From assembly GCF_000718635.1 (NCBI RefSeq), contig NZ_JOBF01000027.1:1-64000 (forward strand): 64,000 nucleotides of DNA. Direction: 5' to 3'. Numbering within the stretch: position 1 is the first letter of the stretch; every line of letters begins with the position of its first letter. This DNA is from Streptomyces varsoviensis (lineage in GTDB: Bacteria; Actinomycetota; Actinomycetes; Streptomycetales; Streptomycetaceae). A model generated the notes under the pieces. That model ran no database searches, was not told the DNA's origin, and saw only the letters and a program-made list of their open reading frames with translations. The position numbers and the translations under genes were made by a program. Shown one piece after another: positions 40,700 to 49,157 of the stretch.

Positions 40700-40960
40700 A
40701 TGCGCTGTGACATCGAGGCTGTACGAGCGTTGAGCGAGCGTGAGCGCGAGGTGCTCGGGCATATGGCCAACGGCGACACGTACGTGGTGATCGCCCGCCG
40801 CCTGGGCCTGAGCCGCCATACCGTCGACACCTATATACGGCGCATCCGCGCCAAGACCGGCGCCGCCAGCCGGACGGAACTGCTGCTGTGCGCCCTGTCG
40901 CTGCACCAGCGGCCGGAGGGCGAACCGGCCGGGGAGGACGGGGCGGCGGGCGTGCCGTAG
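40700..40960 (+). CDS. Small LuxR-type DNA-binding protein (GerE-like HTH only)
   Basis: 86 residues from ATG 40700, with an in-frame ATG at 40682 possible. It is almost only a GerE helix-turn-helix: ALSEREREVLGHMANGDTY, IARRLGLSRHTVDTYIRRI, AKTGAASRTELL. No receiver, PAS or ATPase domain precedes it, so it is of the small GerE/RamA-like type that acts as a stand-alone activator. It is divergent from the ThrRS-2 leader and lies among the regulators at the right side of the locus. Control of the cluster is inferred from position. Confidence 0.85.
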   Translation: MRCDIEAVRALSEREREVLGHMANGDTYVVIARRLGLSRHTVDTYIRRIRAKTGAASRTELLLCALSLHQRPEGEPAGEDGAAGVP

Positions 40961-40996
40961 CCCGGGCCCGCCGCGGGGAAAGGGCGCGCGACCGGG

Positions 40997-41236
40997 TCAG
41001 CAGCACATCGGGATGTCGGAGGGGGGCGACTGCACCGTCGCGATGGTCTCCGCTGCCGCCAGCGACGACCCCTCGGCCGGCCGGCCGAGGGGGACCGCGG
41101 TCAGCAGTGCCAGTACGGCCAGGGCCGTCAGCGGGCGGTACAGGAGACGGGCCCGCGGGCGGCGGGCGCCCGGGATGACGCTCCGTATGCGGGCGGGGGA
41201 AAGGGTGTCGGCGGAGTGGTCGACGGCATGGGACAT
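40997..41236 (-). CDS. Small membrane-targeted peptide ending PMCC
   Basis: 79 residues from ATG 41236, with GAAGG upstream. A basic N-terminal half is followed by one hydrophobic segment (about residues 36-51, LTALAVLALLTAVPLG) and a short exported tail ending VQSPPSDIPMCC. The final pair of cysteines and lack of any domain suggest a secreted peptide or pro-peptide. It lies downstream of an XRE-TPR regulator on the same strand, though a repeat-filled gap of 435 bases separates them. TPR regulators often sense peptides, so it could be a signal. I recognise no family. Confidence 0.55.
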   Translation of the reverse strand: MSHAVDHSADTLSPARIRSVIPGARRPRARLLYRPLTALAVLALLTAVPLGRPAEGSSLAAAETIATVQSPPSDIPMCC

Positions 41237-41671
41237 GGCAGCCTTCGCTTTCCTGGAACGTGGGGCCTTCCGTCCGGGACCTCGTGTCCGGGACCTGCTG
41301 TCTCCGAGGGCGGCACGGCGACGGCGATGCCGGACCGGCCCCCGGTACGGGAAGGACGCTACGCACCCGTGGTCAACCGATGATCGACCTGCCATCTACG
41401 GTTCCGCGGACCGGCGTTGACCGCGATCCGTCGCCGACGGCGGGGCCGGCTCCCGGCCCCGGCCCGTACGACCTGATGGGCCGTCACCAGCGGGGGCCCG
41501 GCCCCGGCTCCGTACGACCTGACGGCCCGTCGCCAGCGGGGAGGCACGGCACCCGGACCGTACGATCCGACGGGCCGTCACCAGCGGGAAGGTCCGGCCC
41601 CGGCCCGTACGACCTGGCGGGCCGTCACCAACGGAAGGGCCCGCCCCCGGCCCGTACGACTCAACCACCCC
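41237..41671. other. 435-bp spacer filled largely by 47-bp tandem repeats
   Basis: No convincing gene is seen between the small peptide and the XRE-TPR stop. A minus-strand frame across the repeats reads as a repetitive Gly/Arg/Pro sequence without a ribosome site or family features. Confidence 0.6.
41465..41659. repeat. 47-bp tandem repeat, just over four units
   Basis: The word CGTACGA recurs at 41465, 41511, 41559, 41606 and 41653, spaced 46, 48, 47 and 47 bases. Each unit also carries a GGGCCGTCACCAGCGGG-like stretch. Units are contiguous, with no unique spacers, so it is not a CRISPR array. It could be a multi-site binding element, a terminator-like barrier, or a minisatellite. Confidence 0.85.
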
Positions 41672-43033
41672 TCACGGACCGACCCGGCCGGCCCGATCCG
41701 TGGCCCGGCCCCGCAGCGCCGGGCCCAGGTCGCCCTGTTGGCCGAGGCAGCGCAGGCTCTGGCGGTATGCCCACAGGGCCTTGTCCTGGCGCCCGGACAG
41801 CTCCAGGATCTCGGCCAGGTCCTGCCACGCGGCGGCGGCCTGACGGTCGGCCTGGGACGCCTCCAGCAGCAGGGCCGCCCGTTCGCAGCTCGCCTCGGCC
41901 GCCGCCGCCTCGCCGGTGTGCAACTGCGCGCCGGCCAGCACCAGCAGCGTGCGCGCGGTCTCCAACCGGTGCCCCGTGCCGAGCAGTGCGAGGGCGCGCC
42001 CGGCGTGCTCCCGGGCCGCGCCCGGGTCCGCCTCCAGCAGGTACGCGCGCGCGAGCGCGGTCTCGCAGTACGCCACGTCCACCGTGCTGCCCTCGTCGGC
42101 GAGCACCTCGGCGCTGCGCAGCAACTGCGCCTTGGCGGTGGCGGTGTCCGCCGGCTCCGACCGCATCAGGACGGCGGCGTAGGCGTTGCGCAGCCGGGCG
42201 AGCGCCCGGGCGTCGTCGCCCTCGGCGTACAGGGCCAGGGCCCGCTCCAGCAGCGGCAGGGCGTCGGCGGAGGCGCCGCCGCGGTGGGCGACGACGCCCG
42301 CGTTCCAGTACGCGGCGCCCAGCGCCTTGCGGTCGCTGACCCCCTCCGCCTCCTCGATGGCCGTACGGGCCAGGGAGGCCGCCCGGTGCAGGTCGCCCCG
42401 CTCGCAGTACAGGCCGACGAGGGTGGACAGCAGCTCGATGCCCAGCACGGTCGGGGTGAGCTGGAGCCGGCGCGCCTCCTCCAGCACCTGGTTGGCCAGC
42501 TCGATGGCGTGCGCGAGATCGCCGATCTCGCGGTAGCAGCGGCACAGCGCCACGGCGACCGCGAGCCGGGGCACGGAACCGCGGCCGGCGTCCGGGGCAT
42601 CGAGCAGCCGCTGGTAGCGGTCGGCCGCCTCCTCCAGGCGGCCGCCGTGTTCCAGCGCCCTGGCCGCCCCGAACTCCGCCGCGATCCGTACATCCTCGTA
42701 CCCGGCCGCGCCCGCCCGTTCGCACACCGCCGTGTACGTCTCCAGCGCCGCCGCCGGGTCGCCGTTGCGCAGGCTGATCTCGGCGTACCGCAGCTCCGCC
42801 TGGAGCGCGTCCGGCCGCTCCTCCGGCTCCAGGCACTCCAGCAGGTGCTCGGGGGCGCAGCCGAGCCGCTCGGACAGTTGCCGCAGCACATCGGGGGAGG
42901 GCGTGCGCTTTCCGGCCTCCAGCAGCGAGATATAGCTGGGGGACAGACCGCCGCCGGCCAGCTCCGACTGGGACATCCCGGCCGCCCTCCGCAGACGGCG
43001 AATCCGCGCGCCCAGCGACTGTCCTTCCGGCAT
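41672..43033 (-). CDS. XRE-family regulator with TPR domain
   Basis: 453 residues. An N-terminal XRE helix-turn-helix (about residues 8-65, RRLRRAAGMSQSELAGGGLS and PSYISLLEAGKRTPSPDVL) is followed by TPR-type helical repeats over the rest. This layout resembles Gram-positive regulators whose TPR domain binds a ligand, often a peptide. GGGGG precedes ATG 43031-43033. It is divergent from the AfsR-like gene across a 417-base spacer, and a small exported-looking peptide gene lies downstream. Cluster control is likely but inferred. Confidence 0.87.
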   Translation of the reverse strand: MPEGQSLGARIRRLRRAAGMSQSELAGGGLSPSYISLLEAGKRTPSPDVLRQLSERLGCAPEHLLECLEPEERPDALQAELRYAEISLRNGDPAAALETYTAVCERAGAAGYEDVRIAAEFGAARALEHGGRLEEAADRYQRLLDAPDAGRGSVPRLAVAVALCRCYREIGDLAHAIELANQVLEEARRLQLTPTVLGIELLSTLVGLYCERGDLHRAASLARTAIEEAEGVSDRKALGAAYWNAGVVAHRGGASADALPLLERALALYAEGDDARALARLRNAYAAVLMRSEPADTATAKAQLLRSAEVLADEGSTVDVAYCETALARAYLLEADPGAAREHAGRALALLGTGHRLETARTLLVLAGAQLHTGEAAAAEASCERAALLLEASQADRQAAAAWQDLAEILELSGRQDKALWAYRQSLRCLGQQGDLGPALRGRATDRAGRVGP

Positions 43034-43450
43034 GACGTTCCCCCTCAATGTGACTCCTACGGTAATCAATGAGTCAATATACTGCGTCAACCACTGGCCG
43101 AGGGGCCGTCCGCATATACTCCGGGGCCCCGCCGCCCGTTCCCGCCTGGCGGTCGCGCCCGGCGATTCGGCGGCCCGCCGGGCGGGCGGCTCGGAGGCCG
43201 GTAGCTCGGCGGGGCCGACGAGCGGCCGGCCGCCGGGCGGCGGTGCGCCGGGTCGTGCCCCTCGTCTGCCCAACGGCCCGCCCGCCGATGCCCTTTGGGC
43301 ACGTCCGGAGGGGCCCGAAAGGGCCGAGGAACATGTACGGTGCACTCCGGCCAAGATTCGGACCGCCGGAACCCGCGTTCGGTAGGGTCACTCCATATCT
43401 GTGGCGGGGGCGCCAGCGTGCTGTCAAGCACACCAGATAGAGAGGGCGCC
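43034..43450. other. Divergent promoter region between XRE-TPR and SARP genes
   Basis: 417 bases. Near the XRE start, on the minus strand, are TATTGACTC (43079-43071) and TTGACG (43090-43085), with TCACAT (43053-43048) 18 bases after the first as a possible -10. They resemble the boxes before the AsnRS-like and MccF-like genes. The rest is GC-rich with no gene that I can support. Confidence 0.55.
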
Positions 43451-46400
43451 ATGGGCGACACGGTGCGTTTCTTCATGCTCGGAGCCGTGCGAATCAGCCA
43501 CAGCGGTACGGACATCCCGGCCGGCCCGCCACAGCAGCAGGCCATGCTCGCGGCGCTGTTGCTGCGCTCCGGGCGGGCAGCGTCCCTGCACGAGCTGATG
43601 AGCATGGTCTGGGGCGAGCAGTGTCCCGACTCGGCCGCCACGGTCCTGCGCACCTACGCGTGGCGGCTGCGGCAGCGCCTCAGGGCCCACGACTCCATCC
43701 CGGAGATTCTGCTCTCGACCGGCTCCGGCTACCGCCTCACGGTCCCGGCCGGCGACATCGACGCCTGCCGCGCCGAACAGCTCGCCGTCGAGGCCGGCCG
43801 CTCGCGCGCGGCGGGCCGGCCCGAGGAGTGCGCCCGGCTGCTCGCCGAGGCCGTCGGCCTCTGGTGCGGCGAGCCGCTGGCCAACGTCCCCGGCCCGTTC
43901 GCCGAACAGCAGCGCCGTCGCCTCGTCGAACTGCGGCTGATGCTGCTGGAGGAGCAGTTCGACAACGACCTGTCGCTCGGCCGGCACGCCGCCGTGGTCC
44001 CGGACCTGTTCGCCTTCACCGACGAGAACCCGCTGCGCGAACGCCCGTACGGGTTCCTGATGGAGGCGCTCTACCACTGCGCGCGGCAGGGGGAGGCCCT
44101 GGCCGTGTACGCGCGGGCGCGCAAGCTCCTCGACGAGGAACTCGGCATCCAGCCGGGCCCCGAACTGCGCGCCCTGCACCAGCACATACTCACCAACGAC
44201 CTGCCCGAACGCACCGCGCCCCGCGCCTCCGCGCCCGCCGCTCCGGCTCCGCCCACCGCCGGCTCCGCCGCCCTCGCACCCTTGGCGTCCGCGCCCGCCG
44301 CCGCGAGCCCCACCCTCCCCGCCGTGCCCGAGAACGCCGCGGTGGCCGAGAGCGTCGCGCACGTACTCGACCGGCCACCGGCCCCGGCCGCCCCGGCCCC
44401 GTCCGACTCGCCGCGCCGCCCGTCCCCGGCCCAGCTCCCGCCCGACATCTCGGACTTCAGCGGCCGGGACGGAGCCGTCGCCCGGCTGTCCGAGGCGCTG
44501 CGCGAGACCGACCGGCAGGCCCTCACCGTGGTGTCGGTCAGCGGCATGGGCGGCATCGGCAAGAGCACGCTCGTCCTGCGGGTCGCGCACCGCGTCAAGG
44601 CCCACTACCCCGACGGCCAGCTCTACGCCGACCTGCGCGGGTCGAGTACGGAGCCCGCCGACCCCGCCGCCGTGCTCGCCAGCTTCCTCGCGGCGCTCGG
44701 CGTGCCCGGCCCGGACATCCCGCCGTCGCCCGAGGACCGGACCCGGCTGCTCCGTACCGTCCTCGACGGCCGCCGCCTCCTCGTACTGCTGGACGACGCC
44801 AAGGACGCCGCGCAGGTCAGGCCGCTGCTTCCGGGATCGTCGCAGTGCGCGGTGGTCGTGACGAGCCGCGGCCGGCTCGGCGGGCTGCCCGCCACCGCCC
44901 ACATCCACCTGGACGTCTTCGAGACGGACGAGGCGCTGGCGCTGCTGCGCCGCCTCATCGGCGCCGACCGGACCGGCGAGGAGCCCGCGGCGGCCGCGGA
45001 ACTGATCGCCGCCTGCGCCAACCTGCCGCTCGCCGTCCGCATCGCGGCCACCCGGCTGGCCGCCCGGCCCGGCTGGACGCTGGCCAGCATGGTCGGCCGG
45101 CTCCACGACGAACAGCGCCGCCTGGCCGAGCTGCGCACCGGCGACCTCGCCGTCACCGCCATCTTCCAACTGAGCTACGGGCAGTTGCCGGCCGGCCAGG
45201 CGCGGGCGTTCCGGATGCTCGCGCCGGTCGTCGGCCCGGGCATCGCCCTCGGCGCGGCGGCCGCCGCCCTCGGCCTCCCGGAGCCGGAGGCCGAATCGCT
45301 GCTGGAAGGACTGGTGGACACGGCCCTGCTGGAGTCGCCCGCCGCCGACCGCTACCGCTACCACCCCCTCGTACGGGCCTTCGCCCAGCGGCTGCCGGCC
45401 CCCGCCGACGAGGACCCCGGGCACCCCCTCGGCCGGCTGCTCGATCATTGGCTGGCCGTGGCGTCCTCGGCGTTCCAGCAGATGGTGCCGGGCGACCCGG
45501 TGCACACCGTGTTCACCGCCGGCGACGGGCGCGGGCCGCGCTTCACGGATCTCGCCGCCGCCCGCGACTGGGTGATCGAGGAATACGACAGCGTCCTCCA
45601 CGTGATCCTGCTGACCGCGCGGCGGGGCCCCCACGCGCCCGTACTGCTCGACCGCGCCGCCGACCTGCTCATCGCGCTGAGCCCGTTCGGCCGCTACATC
45701 CCGCCCACGCGGCTCGCCGCCGCCGCCCGGGCGGTGGCCGAGCGCACCGTCGCGGCCGGCGCCGACCGCGCCGCCGGGCGCGCCCTGTTCGTCTGCGGGA
45801 ACGCCGCGCTGCAGACCACCCGGCTGAAGGAGGCCGGTGCCTATACCCGCCGCGCGGCCGAGGCCAGCCGACGGGCGGGTGACGTGGTGATCCTCCGCCA
45901 GACCCTCAACGACCTCGGTGTCATCGCCCTGTTCGAGCACCGGTACGAGGACGCCGTCCGCCACTTCGACCAAGTCCGCGACACCGCCCGCGACATGGGG
46001 CACCGCTCCGGCGAACTGACGGCCGTACTGAACGGGGCCATGGCCCGGCTGCGCGGCGGCCGCTGCGCGGAAGCGGTCACCGCCTGCGACGAGACCCTGG
46101 TGCTCCTGCGCGGCGTGGACGACCAGCGCGGCATCGCCCACGCCCTCGGCATCCGGGCCCTCGCCCAGCACGAATGCGGCCGGTACGCCGCGGCCTTGAG
46201 CGACCATCAGGAATGTCTGAGCATCTGCGTGCGGTGGGGCTTCCCCGGTCAGGAGGCGCAGGCCCGCTACCGCGGCGCGGCCACCCTCCACGCGCTGGGC
46301 GAGCACGACCGGGCCCGCGCGGAGACCCTGCTGGCCCTGGCCCACTACGAGAGCCACACCGGCTCCGACTGGGACCACGGCCACGCCCTCCTCACCCTCG

Positions 46401-46552
46401 CCCGGATCGAGCTGGACCGCGGCGGTCACGACGAGGCCGCGACGCGCGCCGCGGAGGCGTACGCCCTGTTCACCCGGAGCGGCCTGCCGGACGTCGCACG
46501 CGCCGCGGACCTCCTCCACCAGGCCCGAAGCCGGTCCGGCGACCGGCCGTAG
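43451..46552 (+). CDS. AfsR-like SARP regulator: OmpR-type wHTH, BTAD, NB-ARC, TPR
   Basis: 1033 residues. An OmpR-type winged helix (residues 1-95, ATVLRTYAWRLRQRL) and BTAD domain (to about 245, ending FGxQPGPEL-like LGIQPGPELR) form the SARP part. An Ala/Pro-rich linker follows, then an NB-ARC ATPase with VSGMGGIGKSTLV near residue 364 and LLVLLDDAKD, then C-terminal TPR repeats. Proteins of this design, like AfsR, integrate signals and activate antibiotic operons by binding direct repeats near the -35 box. GAGGG precedes ATG 43451. It is probably the pathway-level activator of this locus; the TTATTGAC direct repeats are candidate targets. Confidence 0.92.
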   Translation: MGDTVRFFMLGAVRISHSGTDIPAGPPQQQAMLAALLLRSGRAASLHELMSMVWGEQCPDSAATVLRTYAWRLRQRLRAHDSIPEILLSTGSGYRLTVPAGDIDACRAEQLAVEAGRSRAAGRPEECARLLAEAVGLWCGEPLANVPGPFAEQQRRRLVELRLMLLEEQFDNDLSLGRHAAVVPDLFAFTDENPLRERPYGFLMEALYHCARQGEALAVYARARKLLDEELGIQPGPELRALHQHILTNDLPERTAPRASAPAAPAPPTAGSAALAPLASAPAAASPTLPAVPENAAVAESVAHVLDRPPAPAAPAPSDSPRRPSPAQLPPDISDFSGRDGAVARLSEALRETDRQALTVVSVSGMGGIGKSTLVLRVAHRVKAHYPDGQLYADLRGSSTEPADPAAVLASFLAALGVPGPDIPPSPEDRTRLLRTVLDGRRLLVLLDDAKDAAQVRPLLPGSSQCAVVVTSRGRLGGLPATAHIHLDVFETDEALALLRRLIGADRTGEEPAAAAELIAACANLPLAVRIAATRLAARPGWTLASMVGRLHDEQRRLAELRTGDLAVTAIFQLSYGQLPAGQARAFRMLAPVVGPGIALGAAAAALGLPEPEAESLLEGLVDTALLESPAADRYRYHPLVRAFAQRLPAPADEDPGHPLGRLLDHWLAVASSAFQQMVPGDPVHTVFTAGDGRGPRFTDLAAARDWVIEEYDSVLHVILLTARRGPHAPVLLDRAADLLIALSPFGRYIPPTRLAAAARAVAERTVAAGADRAAGRALFVCGNAALQTTRLKEAGAYTRRAAEASRRAGDVVILRQTLNDLGVIALFEHRYEDAVRHFDQVRDTARDMGHRSGELTAVLNGAMARLRGGRCAEAVTACDETLVLLRGVDDQRGIAHALGIRALAQHECGRYAAALSDHQECLSICVRWGFPGQEAQARYRGAATLHALGEHDRARAETLLALAHYESHTGSDWDHGHALLTLARIELDRGGHDEAATRAAEAYALFTRSGLPDVARAADLLHQARSRSGDRP

Positions 46553-46614
46553 CCCGTGCTGCCCCCCGCGCCCGGCCGCGAGCCATAAGCGGTCCGGGCC
46601 GGCCGCCGGCCGCG

Positions 46615-46818
46615 TCAGGCCTGGCTGTTCCACTCGTCCGGCGGGTGGACCTCACCCGGGCCGCCCACCGGCGCGTCGGCGACGAGTGCCGTCCGCCACT
46701 GAGGGGAATCAGCCGCCCGCACCTCGGCGGCGGCCAGGCCGCCGAGGGCCAGCACGGAGACGGCGGTCGCGGCCAGCACGGCCGCCCGGCGGTGGCGAAG
46801 GTTTCCCAGAGCGCGCAT
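46615..46818 (-). CDS. Small secreted peptide with signal sequence, convergent with the SARP gene
   Basis: 67 residues from ATG 46818, with AGGAG at good spacing. It has a basic start (RALGNLRHRR), a hydrophobic core of about 18 residues and a plausible signal-peptidase site after EVRA. The mature part would be about 32 residues, starting ADSPQWRTA and ending EWNSQA, without cysteines. Like the peptide at 41.0 kb it lies beside a TPR-containing regulator. A signalling role is possible but unproven; it matches no family I know. Confidence 0.6.
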   Translation of the reverse strand: MRALGNLRHRRAAVLAATAVSVLALGGLAAAEVRAADSPQWRTALVADAPVGGPGEVHPPDEWNSQA

Positions 46819-47013
46819 GACGAAGCATCTCCTGATCGTTCGGAACGTGATGACGGGATGACGGGATGACGGGGACGACGAGACGGCGGGACGCCGCATT
46901 GATGGAGCGTCAGGGCCGGTGTCGCACCAGCTCCGGCGCCCGCGGTTCATCGTCGCTCCCGGGTGTCTACATCCCATCTACGTTCCGCTCTACGGGAGTT
47001 CGCGGACCGCGGT

Positions 47014-48078
47014 CTACGGCACGCGCGCCGTCCACTCGTCGGTCTGGAACTTGGTGCGCGCCAGGTCCTCGGCGCGTGCCAGCTCCGCGTCGCTCACCTT
47101 GCCCTGGGCCAGCCCGTAGCGGGCGCGGAAGGAGCCGATCATTTTGTCGATGACGGCCTCGCGGGGGAGCCCGGTCTGTCGGCGGAGCGGGTCGACGCGC
47201 TTCTTCGCGCTCTTGGTGCCCTTGTCGGAGAGCTTCTCCTTGCCGATGCGCAGCACCTCCAGCATCTTGTCGGCGTCGATGTCGTAGGACATCGTCACGT
47301 GGTGCAGGACCGCGCCGGGGCCGCCGTTCGGGCCGACCATCCGCTTCTGGGCGGCGCCGGCGACCTTGCCGGCCTCGGTGGCGATGTCGTTGAGCGGCTG
47401 GTACCACGCCTTGATGCCCATGTCGCCGAGGGCGGCGAGCACCCAGTCGTCGAGGTAGGCGTAGCTGTCGGCGAAGGAGAGGCCGGAGACCAGCGAGTCC
47501 GGTACGGAGAGGGAGTACGTGATGGTGCTCGGCGGCTCCACGAACATCGCGCCGCCGCCGGAGATCCGCCGCACCACCTCGACGCCGTGCCGCGCGGCCC
47601 CGTCGAGGTCGACCTCGTTGCGCAGCGACTGGAAGCTCCCGATGATCACGGAGGGCGAGGCCCACTCCCAGACCCGCAGCGTCGGGGGCCGCCGCCCGGC
47701 CGCCACCTCCTCCGTGATCACCTGGTCCAGCGCCATGTGCAGCGCGGGCGACTGCGGCGCCTCGTGGATGAGCTGCCAGTCGTAGTCGCTCCACTCCGTG
47801 GCGTGCGCGAGCGCCCGGCGGACGGCGATCGCCACGCCCTCCGCCGTCAGTCCGAACATCACGGTCGACTCGGGCAGCGCCGCGGTGATCCGGGCGGCGA
47901 GCCCCGGCGTCTCCATGGACGCGGGCGCGCCCTCCAGCGCGGCGTCGATGGCGCCCAGCGCCTCGTCGGGTTCGAGGAAGAAGTCCCCGGCCACCCGCAC
48001 CTGGCGCAGCACCCCGTCCTCGACCTCCAGATCCACGACGACGAGCTTCCCGCCGGGGACCTTGTACTCACCGTGCAC
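47014..48078 (-). CDS. Lipoate-protein ligase A family protein
   Basis: 354 residues from GTG 48078, with GGAGGAG upstream. The N-terminal segment (GEYKVPGGKLVVVDLEVE to about residue 85) resembles the LplA accessory domain. The BPL/LplA catalytic domain follows, with RRISGGGAMF near residue 170, the lipoyl-AMP-binding loop, and SLSVPDSL. Such enzymes adenylate lipoate and attach it to E2 and GcvH proteins. It appears to be a general metabolism gene and marks the right boundary of the natural-product locus. Confidence 0.87.
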   Translation of the reverse strand: MHGEYKVPGGKLVVVDLEVEDGVLRQVRVAGDFFLEPDEALGAIDAALEGAPASMETPGLAARITAALPESTVMFGLTAEGVAIAVRRALAHATEWSDYDWQLIHEAPQSPALHMALDQVITEEVAAGRRPPTLRVWEWASPSVIIGSFQSLRNEVDLDGAARHGVEVVRRISGGGAMFVEPPSTITYSLSVPDSLVSGLSFADSYAYLDDWVLAALGDMGIKAWYQPLNDIATEAGKVAGAAQKRMVGPNGGPGAVLHHVTMSYDIDADKMLEVLRIGKEKLSDKGTKSAKKRVDPLRRQTGLPREAVIDKMIGSFRARYGLAQGKVSDAELARAEDLARTKFQTDEWTARVP

Positions 48079-48420
48079 CGCGTTCTCCTCCGCCTCTTCC
48101 GTGACCGGCTTCGAACATCCGCCGGTTCGCCGCCCACGTTACTGGGGTTTCCGGTTCGCGGTGATGGCGCGGTGATGCCACCGAAAGGGGCGATAGGGGG
48201 TGTGTGTCTGATGAGCGCGATAAGTGCCGTATATCCCGGAGCCGCCCAAGCCCATCCCGTCGTACACTCTGCGCACCCCACGTACTTCCTTCCCCACACC
48301 CCCCACGCGCACCATGCCCCCCACACCGCCCTCCCGGTCCGGCCGGGCGTCGGTTCGCGACCGGGCGGCGGAGCCATGCGCGGACGCTCCGTGCAGCAGA
48401 GGGTCAGGGGGGACCTGATC
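48079..48420. other. Divergent spacer between lplA-like and lipoprotein genes
   Basis: 342 bases. A short GCGGTGATG direct repeat lies near 48159-48177, and a moderately A/T-rich patch near 48215-48240 could hold promoters. No gene is supported. Confidence 0.5.
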
Positions 48421-49011
48421 GTGAGCAACATATTCACCGCCTTCACCGCGCGCAGACCGGGGCGGGCGTGGGCCGCCGCGGCGGCCGTGCTGGTCTTCGG
48501 GCTCGGCGCCGCCGGGTGCGACGGCTCGGACGGCGGCGGTACGGACAAGAGCCCGTCGCCCGAGGTCACCGCGACGGCATCGGCCTCGGCCACGCCCACC
48601 GAGACCCCGACCCCCACGCCGACCCAGACCGAGACCCCGACGCCCACGCCCACTCCCACGCCGTCGCAGACCACCCAGGCCTCCGCGCCCGAGCCGGCGG
48701 CGAAGGTCCCCGCGCCGAAGCCCCCGGCGGCCCGGCACGAGAGCGGGGACGAGGACGGGAGCTCCGCTGCCGACCACTCGTCGTCCGGACACTCCTCCTC
48801 CAGCGGCGGCCACTCCTCCGGCAGCGGCCATTCGTCCTCCGGCGGCCACTCCTCCTCCGGCGGTTCGAGCGGCGGCGGTTCGAGCACCGACTCCCACAGC
48901 GGCGCCTCCGCCGTCTGCAATGACGGCAGCTACTCCTACTCCGCGCACCGTCGCGGCACCTGCTCGCACCACGGCGGAGTGGCCACCTGGCTGAAGGACC
49001 TCCCGGCGTAG
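48421..49011 (+). CDS. Secreted lipoprotein with Pro/Thr and His/Ser/Gly low-complexity linker and small C-terminal domain
   Basis: 196 residues from GTG 48421, with GGGGG upstream. A signal sequence ends in FGLGAAGC, a lipobox, so the protein is probably lipid-anchored on the outer face of the membrane. A Thr-Pro run (PTETPTPTPTQTE) and a Ser/Gly/His run (SSSGGHSSGSGHSS) form a long flexible linker. The C-terminal 35 residues (CNDGSYSYSAHRRGTCSHHGGV) resemble the short DUF3761-type domain seen in actinobacterial surface proteins. The repeated histidines could bind metal. Function unknown. Confidence 0.75.
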   Translation: MSNIFTAFTARRPGRAWAAAAAVLVFGLGAAGCDGSDGGGTDKSPSPEVTATASASATPTETPTPTPTQTETPTPTPTPTPSQTTQASAPEPAAKVPAPKPPAARHESGDEDGSSAADHSSSGHSSSSGGHSSGSGHSSSGGHSSSGGSSGGGSSTDSHSGASAVCNDGSYSYSAHRRGTCSHHGGVATWLKDLPA

Positions 49012-49157
49012 GATGCGCGCCACTTGGCCCGTACACCTGGTACGGGCCGCGGGCTCGCCCTGCCCGGACGCCCCTACCGCCCGTACGCCCCCACCCGCAC
49101 GCCCGCGGCGCCCGTACGCTCGCACCGTCCGTACCGCCCGAACTGAGGAGTCCGACG

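Noticed and set aside
41465..41659. Possible CRISPR array
   Set aside because: The repeats are contiguous and drift along their whole length; there are no unique spacers and no cas genes.
43424..46633. Minus-strand frame of over 1000 codons opposite the SARP gene
   Set aside because: The plus-strand protein has clear winged-helix, BTAD, NB-ARC and TPR features; the antisense frame is Gly/Arg/Val-rich with no domain.
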